Translations under genes and position numbers: made by a program
From: an uncultured bacterium
GTDB lineage: Bacteria; Cyanobacteriota; Vampirovibrionia; Gastranaerophilales; Gastranaerophilaceae
DNA length: 10,574 nt
NCBI GenBank assembly: GCA_900314375.1
Contig: OMVC01000134.1
Location: 1 to 10,574 of the forward strand
Direction: 5' to 3'
In this document: positions 1 to 6,836 of the stretch, piece after piece
How the letters are laid out: the number at the start of each line of letters is the position of its first letter
How positions within the stretch are numbered: the stretch's first letter is position 1
Notes under the pieces: generated by a model
The model's database searches: none
The model's input: the letters and a program-made list of their open reading frames with translations, nothing else
Told to the model about the DNA's origin: nothing

Positions 1-666
1 AAACCGTTTGGAATAACAGATAAAAAACTTATTAAAAAAGCTTCAAAGTCGGGATGGAGATGTTATAACAATTTTCATATAATGTCTAAATCGGGTATGC
101 CGTATTCAAAAGCATTAAGCTATGCTCTGCAGGGAAAAGTTGTTATTTCGGCAGATGCCAAAGAACACCCGATTACAATAGGGCTTATCGGACATGGCTA
201 CAACATATATGACGAACGTGTTTGCATGAAAATAACCGACAAGCTTGAAAAAATGGATGTAAAAGTTTGCACTGCTATACAATTATCAGCTGAACAATTA
301 CAAGAAGGGATTTCAAGTTTAGGCAACGATAAGTATTGGGCAAATGAAGATGAAATGACAGGCTGTGCAGGACATTATCTGAAAGATAATAAAATAGACG
401 GTATTATATCAATAACAGCGTTTGGCTGCGGGCCTGATTCATTGATGCTTGAAAGAATTACAAGAAAAGCTAAACAATATTCAAAACCTATGTTAAATTT
501 AACAATTGATGAACAAACGGGTGAAGCAGGATTTGTAACAAGATTGGAAGCTTTTGTAGATATGCTTTTCCGCAAAAAACGTGCTGAAATTGTTAATAAA
601 TTGAACATAAATACGGAAGAAAAACAAAAATACATTCCAAATACGGAATATATTGAAACAAAATAA
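1..666 (+). CDS. DUF2229 / 2-hydroxyacyl-CoA dehydratase activase-related protein, C-terminal part (5' partial)
   Basis: The reading frame is open from base 1 (27 codons before the first ATG at 82), so the true start lies upstream and only the C-terminal ~221 residues are visible. The sequence has the hallmarks of the DUF2229 (COG3580/3581-type) family: GHGYNIYDE near 184-213, KYWANEDE around 331-354, FGCGPDS at 421-441, and the DEQTGEAGF...TRLEAF block ending at 555. Such domains occur alone or at the end of very large proteins that begin with BadF/BcrA-like ATPase domains. They are related to the activator and dehydratase subunits of 2-hydroxyacyl-CoA dehydratases, oxygen-sensitive Fe-S enzymes of anaerobes. 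The Cys in FGCGPDS is a plausible cluster ligand, by family analogy only. The actual substrate is unknown, and whether this is the stand-alone or the fused form cannot be seen here. The last ~25 residues are a polar tail. The gene ends at a bidirectional terminator. Confidence 0.85.
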   Translation, partial: KPFGITDKKLIKKASKSGWRCYNNFHIMSKSGMPYSKALSYALQGKVVISADAKEHPITIGLIGHGYNIYDERVCMKITDKLEKMDVKVCTAIQLSAEQLQEGISSLGNDKYWANEDEMTGCAGHYLKDNKIDGIISITAFGCGPDSLMLERITRKAKQYSKPMLNLTIDEQTGEAGFVTRLEAFVDMLFRKKRAEIVNKLNINTEEKQKYIPNTEYIETK

Positions 667-697
667 AAAAAGCAGTTCACATCTGAACTGCTTTTTT
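665..697. terminator. Bidirectional intrinsic terminator
   Basis: A perfect 9-bp stem (671-679 with 684-692) has a 4-nt loop. It is flanked by A6 on the left and T5 on the right, so it gives a U-tract on either strand. It lies between two convergent genes (stops at 666 and 719) and can serve both. The stop codon of the plus gene runs into the A-tract. Confidence 0.9.
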
Positions 698-718
698 ATT
701 ACATTGATTATTTTTAAT

Positions 719-1354
719 TTATACTAAAGCCAAATCTTTTTTGAACGGATTTGATGAAGAACTGTCAATCACGCTTGACTTTATTTCTGCTAAATCTTCT
801 TGCATCAATCTTCTAGGAGAACCTTCTTCCATAGAAGAATTTCTCATCAAATACGACGGATGGAATATTGTCATAGCTTTAAAAGTTCTTCCATTAATTT
901 CTATATCAAACCATTTACCGCGAATTTTAGACATTTGAATTTTCTTATCACCGGTAAAATGTTTCATTACGGTTGAACCGCAAAATACAATTGCTTTAGG
1001 ATTGAAAATTTCAATTTGAGCCAAAAGATATCTGTCGCATAATGATTTTTCAACTTGAGTCGGTACTCTGTTTTCAGGAGGACGGCATTTTACCGTATTT
1101 ACGATATAAATGTCATTCTCTCTTGATATTCCGGCTTCTTCGATAAATTTATCAAATAATTTTCCGACTTTTCCCACAAACGGTTTTCCTGCTTCGTCTT
1201 CCAATTCATTAGGAACTTCTGTGATAAACATTACTTTTGCAGTTTCCGGATTTCCGTCAGAAAATACTATATTTTTTCTTGAACTGCTTAAAATACAATC
1301 GTTACAATTCTCGCATTTATCATGCAGAATATCCAAACATCCTTTTTTTATCAT
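719..1354 (-). CDS. Uracil-DNA glycosylase, family 4 (Fe-S)
   Basis: This 211-aa protein would excise uracil from DNA to start base-excision repair. Cys17 and Cys20 (in CENCNDC), Cys90 (KCRPPENR) and Cys106 match the four-cysteine pattern that holds the 4Fe-4S cluster of family-4 enzymes. GKPFVGKVGKLFDKF (57-71), NTVKCRPPENR (86-96) and HPSYLMR (165-171) are the other family blocks. Motif 1, normally GEAPG, reads TEVPN at 45-49: the acidic residue and Pro are kept but both glycines are replaced. There are extra cysteines at 6 and 14. The C-terminal ~20 residues are Ser-rich and probably disordered. The ATG is preceded by AAGGGAGAG at suitable spacing. The gene starts 17 nt after the symporter stop, so it is probably the last gene of the minus-strand operon. 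The superfamily is certain; activity is likely but not assured given motif 1. Confidence 0.88.
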   Translation of the reverse strand: MIKKGCLDILHDKCENCNDCILSSSRKNIVFSDGNPETAKVMFITEVPNELEDEAGKPFVGKVGKLFDKFIEEAGISRENDIYIVNTVKCRPPENRVPTQVEKSLCDRYLLAQIEIFNPKAIVFCGSTVMKHFTGDKKIQMSKIRGKWFDIEINGRTFKAMTIFHPSYLMRNSSMEEGSPRRLMQEDLAEIKSSVIDSSSSNPFKKDLALV

Positions 1355-1371
1355 TAATCTCTCCCTTGTTA

Positions 1372-2826
1372 TTATTGTTCGGAATTTTTAAAATATCCTA
1401 CCTTATATTTTCGGCAATATCTTTTAACTTCCTTTATTATTATATCAGATAATAAAAATACTGCAATCAAATTCGGTACGGCTAAAAATAAAGTAAATCC
1501 GTCAGATAAATTAACAACACTTTTTAAATTCATTGCAGAACCAATGATTATAAAAATACAGTATATAATCTGAAATGTTCTTGTCTTTAATTTTGATTCG
1601 CCAAATAAAAACGTCCAGCTTTTTACCCCGTAATATGACCCGCAAAGCATCGTCGAAAGGACAAAAAATCCTGCCATTACGGTTAAAAGTATCGGAAAAT
1701 ACTGCCAAACACTTTCAAATGCGTGCGAAGTCAACTCAATTCCTGCCGCACCGGTAAAATCTCTATACGCACCCGTCACAACAATTATAAATGCTGTTGC
1801 CGAACCTACAATAACAGTATCAACAAACGGTTGGAGCATTGCAATAAAAGCTTGTGCAACAGGCTTGCTTGTTTTTACTGCAGAAAACGCAATCGGAGCT
1901 GTCCCTAAACCTGCTTCATTAGCAAACATTGCACGCCGAAACCCCCATAACATACACCCGAAAAGCCCTCCGCCAACAATGGCTTGAGGCTTGAATGCCT
2001 CTTTTATAATTAAACAAATCGTATTTGGAACATTTTGAATATTTATTAAACAAATTATAAACGCAGATAATACATACAAACTGCACATCACAGGTGTAAC
2101 TTTTGATGTAAATTTTCCGATTGATTTTATTCCGCCGATAACAGTTACATAAGTTATCACAGCAACAATAAAACCAAATAACCATCTGCAACCCGAAAAT
2201 AACCCCGTTACATTAACAATTTGAGTTGTTATTGCATTTATTTGGAATAAATTCCATCCGCCTATCATTGCAAAAATACAACATAAAGCATAAATATTTG
2301 CAAGATACGGAGCATAAGGCTTTATCCATTGAGCCCTTAACCCGTTAACTATATAATACATCGGACCGCCTGAAGACGAACCGTCTTTATTTATTTGTCT
2401 GAATTTTATTCCCAATAAAACTTCCGAAAATTTTAACGCCATCGAAAAAATTCCCGCTGTTATCATCCAAAAAATAACCCCCGGACCGCCGATAGAAACC
2501 GCTAACGCAGAGCCGACAATATTCCCCATGCCTGCAGATGCGGAAATCGTCGCCGTTAGGGCTTGAAAAGACGAAACTTCTCCTTTTCTTTTTCGTTTTA
2601 TTAAATCTTCATGTTTATATTTTTGAGTTAATAAATCAATAGCGTGCCGAAACCCCCACAAACCGATAAATCTTGTTCGAAAAGTAAAATATAATGCAGC
2701 AATAATCAATAACGCTATCAAAAATTCAATACGTACACCATGAATTGTTACATGCGAAAAGATTATCCCTGAAATTTTATTTGCAATGGGAGATAATATG
2801 CTATCTATACGGCTATCTAAATTCAT
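1372..2826 (-). CDS. AGCS-family sodium:alanine/glycine symporter
   Basis: This multi-pass inner-membrane carrier of about 484 aa is expected to couple uptake of alanine or glycine to Na+ (sometimes H+). Family signatures, numbered from the ATG: GEVSSFQALTATISASAG followed by MGNIVG (about 82-105), GGPGVIFWM (113-121), SGGPMYYIVNGL (152-163), ANEAGLGTAPIAFSAVKTSKP (302-322), QPFVDTVIVG (332-341) and GSYYGVKSWTFLFG (396-409). About ten hydrophobic segments are visible, in line with the family. In the first signature the common TVGTGN reads SAGMGN, and the usual WSYYG reads GSYYG; either could affect ion or substrate preference. A TTG two codons upstream (2832) is possible, but neither start has a clear Shine-Dalgarno, so I chose the ATG at 2826. 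It starts 38 nt after engB and is probably co-transcribed with it. Specificity cannot be read from the sequence. Confidence 0.9.
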   Translation of the reverse strand: MNLDSRIDSILSPIANKISGIIFSHVTIHGVRIEFLIALLIIAALYFTFRTRFIGLWGFRHAIDLLTQKYKHEDLIKRKRKGEVSSFQALTATISASAGMGNIVGSALAVSIGGPGVIFWMITAGIFSMALKFSEVLLGIKFRQINKDGSSSGGPMYYIVNGLRAQWIKPYAPYLANIYALCCIFAMIGGWNLFQINAITTQIVNVTGLFSGCRWLFGFIVAVITYVTVIGGIKSIGKFTSKVTPVMCSLYVLSAFIICLINIQNVPNTICLIIKEAFKPQAIVGGGLFGCMLWGFRRAMFANEAGLGTAPIAFSAVKTSKPVAQAFIAMLQPFVDTVIVGSATAFIIVVTGAYRDFTGAAGIELTSHAFESVWQYFPILLTVMAGFFVLSTMLCGSYYGVKSWTFLFGESKLKTRTFQIIYCIFIIIGSAMNLKSVVNLSDGFTLFLAVPNLIAVFLLSDIIIKEVKRYCRKYKVGYFKNSEQ

Positions 2827-2864
2827 AACCAAATTTTACAATAAACAATCTATTTTCTCAAATT

Positions 2865-3425
2865 TTATAGCTCGCTAAAAAACTTTAATATCGGGTCATT
2901 ATAACGGGAAGTTTCAGCACTAAACGGAAAAACCTCACCGCCAAATTCACGTTTCACATAGCTTACTGCTTGAATTACTTTGTTATGAGAAGATATTTTA
3001 TCGACTTTTGTTACAACGGTTATTATCGGCAAATTGTGCGCAATTACCCATTCGCGCATTTGATAATCATTTTTTTGAATTTCGTGGCGTGAATCAATAA
3101 ATTGAACCAGACATTTAATCTGCTCGCGGTTTAATAAATATTCTTCCAAATTTTTCTGCCACTGATTTTGAGTTTGTGCCGAAATTTTGGCATACCCATA
3201 CCCCGGTAAATCAGCTATCATAAATTTATCACTAAAATTAAAATAGTTTATCAAACGTGTTTTCCCCGGAGTATTTGAGGTTTTTGCAAGTTTTTTTTGA
3301 TTGGCAATTCCGTTTATAAACGATGATTTACCGACATTTGAACGACCCAGCAGCGGTATCTCAGGAAGATTTGATGCCGGACATTGAGAAAGTTTTTCTG
3401 CACTTATAACAAATTTTGCTTGCAT
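2865..3425 (-). CDS. engB: Ribosome-biogenesis GTP-binding protein EngB (YsxC/YihA)
   Basis: This 186-aa TRAFAC-class GTPase is required for late large-subunit assembly in the bacteria studied. All G motifs are present: G1 GRSNVGKS (27-34), G2 TPGKT (52-56), G3 DLPGYGYA (72-79), G4 TKVD (139-142) and G5 SAET (169-172). The GRSNVGKSS and DLPGYGYAK forms are diagnostic of EngB within the superfamily. The length is slightly below the usual ~195-210 because the C-terminal helix ends at FFSEL. The start codon overlaps the stop of the 83-aa gene upstream (TAATG), which predicts translational coupling; no independent strong Shine-Dalgarno is needed. It is followed by the symporter on the same strand. 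Confidence 0.96.
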   Translation of the reverse strand: MQAKFVISAEKLSQCPASNLPEIPLLGRSNVGKSSFINGIANQKKLAKTSNTPGKTRLINYFNFSDKFMIADLPGYGYAKISAQTQNQWQKNLEEYLLNREQIKCLVQFIDSRHEIQKNDYQMREWVIAHNLPIITVVTKVDKISSHNKVIQAVSYVKREFGGEVFPFSAETSRYNDPILKFFSEL

Positions 3426-3676
3426 TATTTACTTACCTTTTCTTTTTGTTCAAGCATTTTGCGCTTACGCATTACCATTTGAAGCAAATTATACATCTTT
3501 GCATTATTCACAAGCGTCAATTGAGTTTTACGGTTTACAAAATCTACATGAAATGAAGGCTCTTGGCTAAAAATATTACCCTCTATATTGACAATCTGAA
3601 ATAAACCTTCTTTTAGTATACTTAAAGGTTCTTTTAAAAAAGTTTCAAAAGTTTTTCTGATATCAAATTTTTTCAT
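3425..3676 (-). CDS. Unrecognised 83-aa protein translationally coupled to engB
   Basis: I do not recognise a family. The predicted protein begins MKKFDIRKTFETFLKEPL, has a central stretch that looks beta-rich (about 22-58, alternating hydrophobic residues such as FQIVNIEGNIF and FHVDFV), and ends in a basic, probably helical tail (MYNLLQMVMRKRKMLEQKEK). No signal peptide or membrane segment is seen. The stop TAA shares one base with the engB ATG, which strongly supports a real gene and coupled expression. It is the first gene of the minus-strand cluster, downstream of a terminator and a candidate promoter, so the leader would be very short and the Shine-Dalgarno is poor. A role connected with ribosome assembly or RNA binding is only suggested by position and the basic tail. 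Confidence 0.7.
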   Translation of the reverse strand: MKKFDIRKTFETFLKEPLSILKEGLFQIVNIEGNIFSQEPSFHVDFVNRKTQLTLVNNAKMYNLLQMVMRKRKMLEQKEKVSK

Positions 3677-3684
3677 GATGTTTT

Positions 3685-3713
3685 ATTCTATATTATTCTC
3701 ATTCTATACGCAA
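3685..3713 (-). promoter_or_regulatory. Candidate sigma-70 promoter for the engB cluster
   Basis: On the minus strand, TTGCGT (3708-3713) and TAGAAT (3685-3690) are separated by 17 bp, directly between the upstream terminator and the 83-aa gene. The -10 matches five of six consensus bases; the -35 matches only its first three. Transcription would start within a few bases of the ATG at 3676, giving a nearly leaderless mRNA. Confidence 0.35.
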
Positions 3714-3751
3714 GAAAAAAGTTTGCAATAATATAATATCGCAAACTTTTT
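3711..3751 (-). terminator. Intrinsic terminator of the TPR gene
   Basis: An 11-bp stem (3716-3726 with 3741-3751, core GTTTGC/GCAAAC) has a 14-nt AT loop. On the minus strand it is followed by a T-rich run ending near 3711. It lies 23 nt past the TPR stop codon and separates that gene from the engB cluster. Confidence 0.8.
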
Positions 3752-3773
3752 CTTTTTTGAATATATTATTAAG

Positions 3774-5576
3774 CTACATTTGTTGAGAGAATACTTGAAT
3801 TCTTTGTTCAACAGCTGCCTTATCAGATGCGTTTGGAGCAAGTGATAAATATTGTTTATAATATTTAACAGCGCCTTCGTAGTTTCTTTCAGCTTCGTAA
3901 GCTTGAGCTTTCAATTTAGCAATTGACGGAGCATTGTGATAGAAGTCGATTGCTCTGTTACAATATTCGATTGTTGATGCGTAATTGCCTTCTTTGTATT
4001 GTCTTAAAGCAATTTCAAAGAATTCGTTAGACTTCATTTCGCACAAATCGATATAATGTAAGCCGTTGAATGCAATCCTGTTATCAGGATCAGCCATCAA
4101 GACTTTTTGAAGAGCTTTTCTTGCTGTTCTGAATTGTTTATGTTGTACAAGAATTTCTGATAAGTATAACTCATCATCAATACTGTTTGCAAAGTTGATT
4201 GCGTTTTCGAATGTATAAACCGCATCAGCTTCACGACCTAAAGATAAATAAGCTTCACCTTTAATTACTGTATCCATCAAGCTGTTTGAAGCAGATTGAA
4301 CAATGTAGTTCAAATTATCTTCAGTCAATTCAGGTTGATGAATCAATTTAGCCAATTTGATTTTTGCCAAATGAAGTTTCAAATCATTAGGTGTTCTTTG
4401 AACTGCTTCATTTACATAGTCATAAGCTAAATATACGTCTTTGTTTGTTGTATAATCACGGCTATCTGCAGTATCTTTAGCCATTTCATAATATGTATTG
4501 GCTAAACCGATAATTGCATCATTATTATATGTACCGTCCCCTAACAATCTTGAGTAGAATTCAAGAGCTTGTTGGTATTTTTTAGTTTCTAATGACATAT
4601 TAGCTACTCTTAAGATACCTTCTTTAAAGTTAGGATTCAAGATAATAGCTGTTTTTAATTCTTCCATTGCAAATTCGTGGTCTGCACGACGTTCGTAAAC
4701 ACCCGCAAGGTTAACGTAAGGTCTGAAGTTTTCAGGTTTTACATATTTTGATTTCTTGAAAGAATTGATAGCAGCAGCTTGGTTACCTTGCTTCAAGTAT
4801 AATTCACCCTGCAAGTTCCATCCCGGAGATGATTGAGGGTTGATATGCAGTGAGTGGTTTAACCAAGTTAATGCTTTTGTATAATCACCGCGTCTTGCTT
4901 CAACTTGACCCATATGATACATTGAAGTTGCGTTATGTGAGTTGCATTTGATTGATTGAAGATAATATTTTTCTGCTTGGTCTAAATCACCGTCAATCAT
5001 TGCTACGTTACCTAAATTATCATAAGCCGGAGCAAATTCCGGATTAATTTTTATTGCTGTTTTGAATAAATCTTGAGCATCCTTTTTGTTACCCAATTTT
5101 AATGTCGCAACACCCATTGCATTGTATGCTTGGTAATATGTGCTGTCTAAATCAACCGCTTTAACAAATTCTTGAATCGCAGCGTTTGAAAGGTTTGTAA
5201 TATTTTTGATGTACTCAACGTCAGAAGATGTTTCACGCATCAAATAAACAAGACCTTGTGCATAGTGCAATTGAGGATTGTTCGGGTACTTCTTCAATAA
5301 TAAGTTTAGTTCAGATTGAGCCGGTGCTAACTTCCATTGTTTAGCAAATGACATCAACTGAAGCGCTTTTGCTTCCAAATCATTAGGATTTTTTGTTAAA
5401 ATCTCTTTCAATCTGGCATCAGCATCTTCATAATTGGTGTATTCAATCATTCTGCTTATGTCAACATAGTTTTTTGAGATTTGAGCTTTAATAGGTTGAG
5501 CTGCAAACGATTGAGGCGCAAAAAGAACACAAGATGTCAAAATCATTGAAGTTACTAATAATTTTTTACAATTCAT
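3774..5576 (-). CDS. Exported tetratricopeptide-repeat (TPR) protein
   Basis: This 600-aa protein is almost wholly an alpha-solenoid of TPR units. An N-terminal signal peptide is visible: Lys4-Lys5, a hydrophobic core at 6-20, and a probable signal-peptidase-I site after SFA at 25. L13-T14-S15-C16 also fits a lipobox, but hydrophobic residues and a better cleavage site follow, so a soluble exported form is preferred. Clear 34-residue repeats run from about 146 to 349 (six in register, with typical G/Y/A and ...NP endings such as INPEFAPAYDNLGN and LNPNFKEG). Further repeats lie near 46-113, 432-499 and 518-584. The segment 350-430 is more divergent. TPR arrays are protein-interaction scaffolds; there is no catalytic domain and no partner can be named. 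The start has a strong AGGAG (5583-5587). It has its own terminator and probably its own promoter, so it looks monocistronic. Confidence 0.88.
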   Translation of the reverse strand: MNCKKLLVTSMILTSCVLFAPQSFAAQPIKAQISKNYVDISRMIEYTNYEDADARLKEILTKNPNDLEAKALQLMSFAKQWKLAPAQSELNLLLKKYPNNPQLHYAQGLVYLMRETSSDVEYIKNITNLSNAAIQEFVKAVDLDSTYYQAYNAMGVATLKLGNKKDAQDLFKTAIKINPEFAPAYDNLGNVAMIDGDLDQAEKYYLQSIKCNSHNATSMYHMGQVEARRGDYTKALTWLNHSLHINPQSSPGWNLQGELYLKQGNQAAAINSFKKSKYVKPENFRPYVNLAGVYERRADHEFAMEELKTAIILNPNFKEGILRVANMSLETKKYQQALEFYSRLLGDGTYNNDAIIGLANTYYEMAKDTADSRDYTTNKDVYLAYDYVNEAVQRTPNDLKLHLAKIKLAKLIHQPELTEDNLNYIVQSASNSLMDTVIKGEAYLSLGREADAVYTFENAINFANSIDDELYLSEILVQHKQFRTARKALQKVLMADPDNRIAFNGLHYIDLCEMKSNEFFEIALRQYKEGNYASTIEYCNRAIDFYHNAPSIAKLKAQAYEAERNYEGAVKYYKQYLSLAPNASDKAAVEQRIQVFSQQM

Positions 5577-5606
5577 TGTTTTCTCCTAACCTTCTAGCTT
5601 AATATA

Positions 5607-5635
5607 TTCTAAATCTTATAAAAGTATTGTATAAT
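5607..5635 (+). promoter_or_regulatory. Candidate promoter of the Xer recombinase gene
   Basis: A perfect TATAAT lies at 5630-5635, with a weak TTCTAA at 5607-5612 (17-bp spacer). A start near 5642 would leave a leader of about 25 nt. It interleaves with the candidate promoter of the divergent TPR gene. Confidence 0.45.
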
Positions 5636-5643
5636 AGTTGTAA
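5615..5643 (-). promoter_or_regulatory. Candidate promoter of the TPR gene
   Basis: On the minus strand, TTACAA (5638-5643) and TATAAG (5615-5620) are separated by 17 bp, about 40 nt before the start codon. The -10 is good and the -35 weak. The -10 of the divergent promoter lies within this spacer, so the two polymerases could not bind together. Confidence 0.35.
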
Positions 5644-5666
5644 CAAAAAAGCAATAGAGTATAAAT

Positions 5667-6581
5667 ATGGGATTAAATAAAAATTCTAAAATAAATTTAG
5701 ACGAATTTAAAGGCTATATTTTGGTCGAAAAAAACTTTTCTCAACATACGGCAAAAGCCTATTGTTCAGACGTTTTAGACTACATTATATGGCTTGATGA
5801 AACCGACTGCACGCAAGTCGATTTTGCAAAAATTCGAGATTATTTACACTTCATGCAAAAATACAACTACAAGAAAACAACACTTGCCAGAAAGATAGCA
5901 AGCATAAGGACTTTCTACAAATTTTTATTTCGCGAGAAAAAAATTGAATCAAATCCTGCAGAAAATATAATTTCCCCCAAACGACCGAAGTCGTTGCCAA
6001 AATTCCTCTCAAAGGAGGAGGTCGAGGATATACTCAATAATATAAACATAAGTACTCCCGCAGGATATCGAAACCGCGCAATACTTGAACTGCTCTGGGC
6101 TAGCGGTATGCGTATCTCGGAATTAAGCGGATTGAATTTTGAAAATCTTAACCTTGAGAATAATGAAATCACTGTTTTCGGTAAAGGCGCAAAAGAGAGA
6201 ATAATACTTATTACTGACCGCGCAAAAAATTATATTGAAAAATATATAGAATTTGCCCGTCCGCTAATAGCAAAAGGCTACACACTTCCGCCAATTTCAG
6301 ATGATACACCCGTTTTTATTAACAAAACAGGATACAGACTGCAAACAAGAATGATAAGAAATGTCATAAACGACATTGTTGAAAAAATCGAACTTCCTAA
6401 AAAGGTTACGCCGCACATGTTTCGCCACAGTTTTGCAACGCATTTAATTGAAAACGGAGCGGATTTAAGGGTCGTACAAGAACTTTTAGGACACGCAAGT
6501 ATATCCAACACTCAAATATACACCCACGTTTCTATGCAGCACATGAAAGAAGTTTACCAAGAAGCACATCCTAGAGCTTGA
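5667..6581 (+). CDS. xerC: Tyrosine recombinase of the XerC/XerD type
   Basis: This 304-aa protein has the usual Xer length and two-domain layout: an N-terminal core-binding SAM-like domain (about 10-95; SQHTAKAYCSDV, then TTLARKIASIRTFYKFL) and a C-terminal catalytic domain (about 110-298). All catalytic residues are present: Arg149 (GMRISEL), Lys173 (FGKGAKER), His250 and Arg253 (PHMFRHSFATHL), His276 (LLGHASIS) and the nucleophile Tyr285 (QIYTHVS). It is expected to resolve chromosome dimers at a dif-like site at the septum. The C-terminus EVYQEAHPRA resembles XerC more than XerD, but the two cannot be told apart with certainty, and a lone Xer of the XerH/XerA kind is possible. The Shine-Dalgarno is weak (AGAG). 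No tRNA, attachment site or phage gene is adjacent, so a housekeeping role is favoured over an integrase. Confidence 0.9.
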   Translation: MGLNKNSKINLDEFKGYILVEKNFSQHTAKAYCSDVLDYIIWLDETDCTQVDFAKIRDYLHFMQKYNYKKTTLARKIASIRTFYKFLFREKKIESNPAENIISPKRPKSLPKFLSKEEVEDILNNINISTPAGYRNRAILELLWASGMRISELSGLNFENLNLENNEITVFGKGAKERIILITDRAKNYIEKYIEFARPLIAKGYTLPPISDDTPVFINKTGYRLQTRMIRNVINDIVEKIELPKKVTPHMFRHSFATHLIENGADLRVVQELLGHASISNTQIYTHVSMQHMKEVYQEAHPRA

Positions 6582-6590
6582 TATTTATTG

Positions 6591-6615
6591 GAGGCGTAGA
6601 GGATTAGAGGCGTAG
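6591..6615 (+). repeat. Direct repeat GAGGCGTAG, period 16
   Basis: GAGGCGTAG occurs at 6591-6599 and again at 6607-6615, just after the xerC stop. It opens the repeat-filled gap between the convergent genes. Confidence 0.6.
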
Positions 6616-6618
6616 TCT

Positions 6619-6651
6619 GTTTCGTTTTATTTCCACTCCCTTGGGGGAGGG
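6619..6651. repeat. Intergenic G/C-rich repeat, copy 1 (short form)
   Basis: GTTTCG, a T-rich stretch and TTATTTCCACTCCC, then TTGGGGGAGGG, recur almost exactly at 6742-6777, where the only difference is three extra T. The core CTCCC-TTGG-GGGAG can fold as a small hairpin. Base composition is strikingly unlike the AT-rich surroundings. It resembles the REP-like palindromic units scattered between genes in gut bacteria; how widely this one is dispersed cannot be seen here. Confidence 0.75.
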
Positions 6652-6652
6652 A

Positions 6653-6692
6653 GAAAAATCGGTTTGAGTAAAAAACGAAAACCTGATTTTTC
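6653..6692 (+). other. Long imperfect hairpin downstream of copy 1
   Basis: Arms 6653-6665 (GAAAAATCGGTTT) and 6679-6692 (AAACCTGATTTTTC) pair over 13 bp with one bulged T, around a 13-nt A-rich loop. No T-run follows the stem. It may act as a weak terminator for xerC or simply be part of the repeat element. Confidence 0.45.
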
Positions 6693-6714
6693 GAGAGATG
6701 GTTTTATGGAATGA

Positions 6715-6742
6715 AAAATTGAAAGTTGAAAATGGAAAATTG
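6715..6742 (+). repeat. Four tandem heptamers, consensus AAAATTG
   Basis: Consecutive units read AAAATTG, AAAGTTG, AAAATGG, AAAATTG. The array runs straight into copy 2 of the G/C-rich repeat. A 14-bp stretch at 9943-9956 (opposite strand) matches units 2-3 at 12 of 14 positions. Confidence 0.6.
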
Positions 6743-6798
6743 TTTCGTTTTTTTATTTCCACTCCCTTGGGGGAGGGTGTCCAAAGGACAGGAGAGGG
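6742..6798. repeat. Intergenic G/C-rich repeat, copy 2 (long form, two hairpins)
   Basis: The first part (6742-6777) duplicates copy 1. It then continues with TGTCC-AAA-GGACA (6778-6790), a perfect 5-bp hairpin, and AGGAGAGGG. The unit therefore holds two consecutive small hairpins, CTCCC/GGGAG (6762-6775) and TGTCC/GGACA. It sits in the gap between the convergent xerC and Kelch-like genes, where it may also help to end transcription. Confidence 0.75.
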
Positions 6799-6836
6799 TT
6801 ATATCAAAACAGAAGTACAGAAGGCAGGGAGCCAAG

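Noticed and set aside
2827..2832. TTG start two codons upstream of the symporter ATG
   Set aside because: Neither start has a clear Shine-Dalgarno, and the ATG is the simpler choice; it changes the protein by two residues.
3774..5576. Lipoprotein reading of the TPR protein (L-T-S-C at 13-16)
   Set aside because: The hydrophobic core continues past the Cys, and a better signal-peptidase-I site follows at residue 25; noted as an alternative only.
5667..6581. Integrase of a mobile element
   Set aside because: Length and sequence are of the housekeeping XerC/D type. No tRNA, att-like repeats, excisionase or phage genes are in the window.
6619..6798. CRISPR array
   Set aside because: There are only two repeat copies, of unequal length and with different flanks, no regular spacers, and no cas gene nearby.
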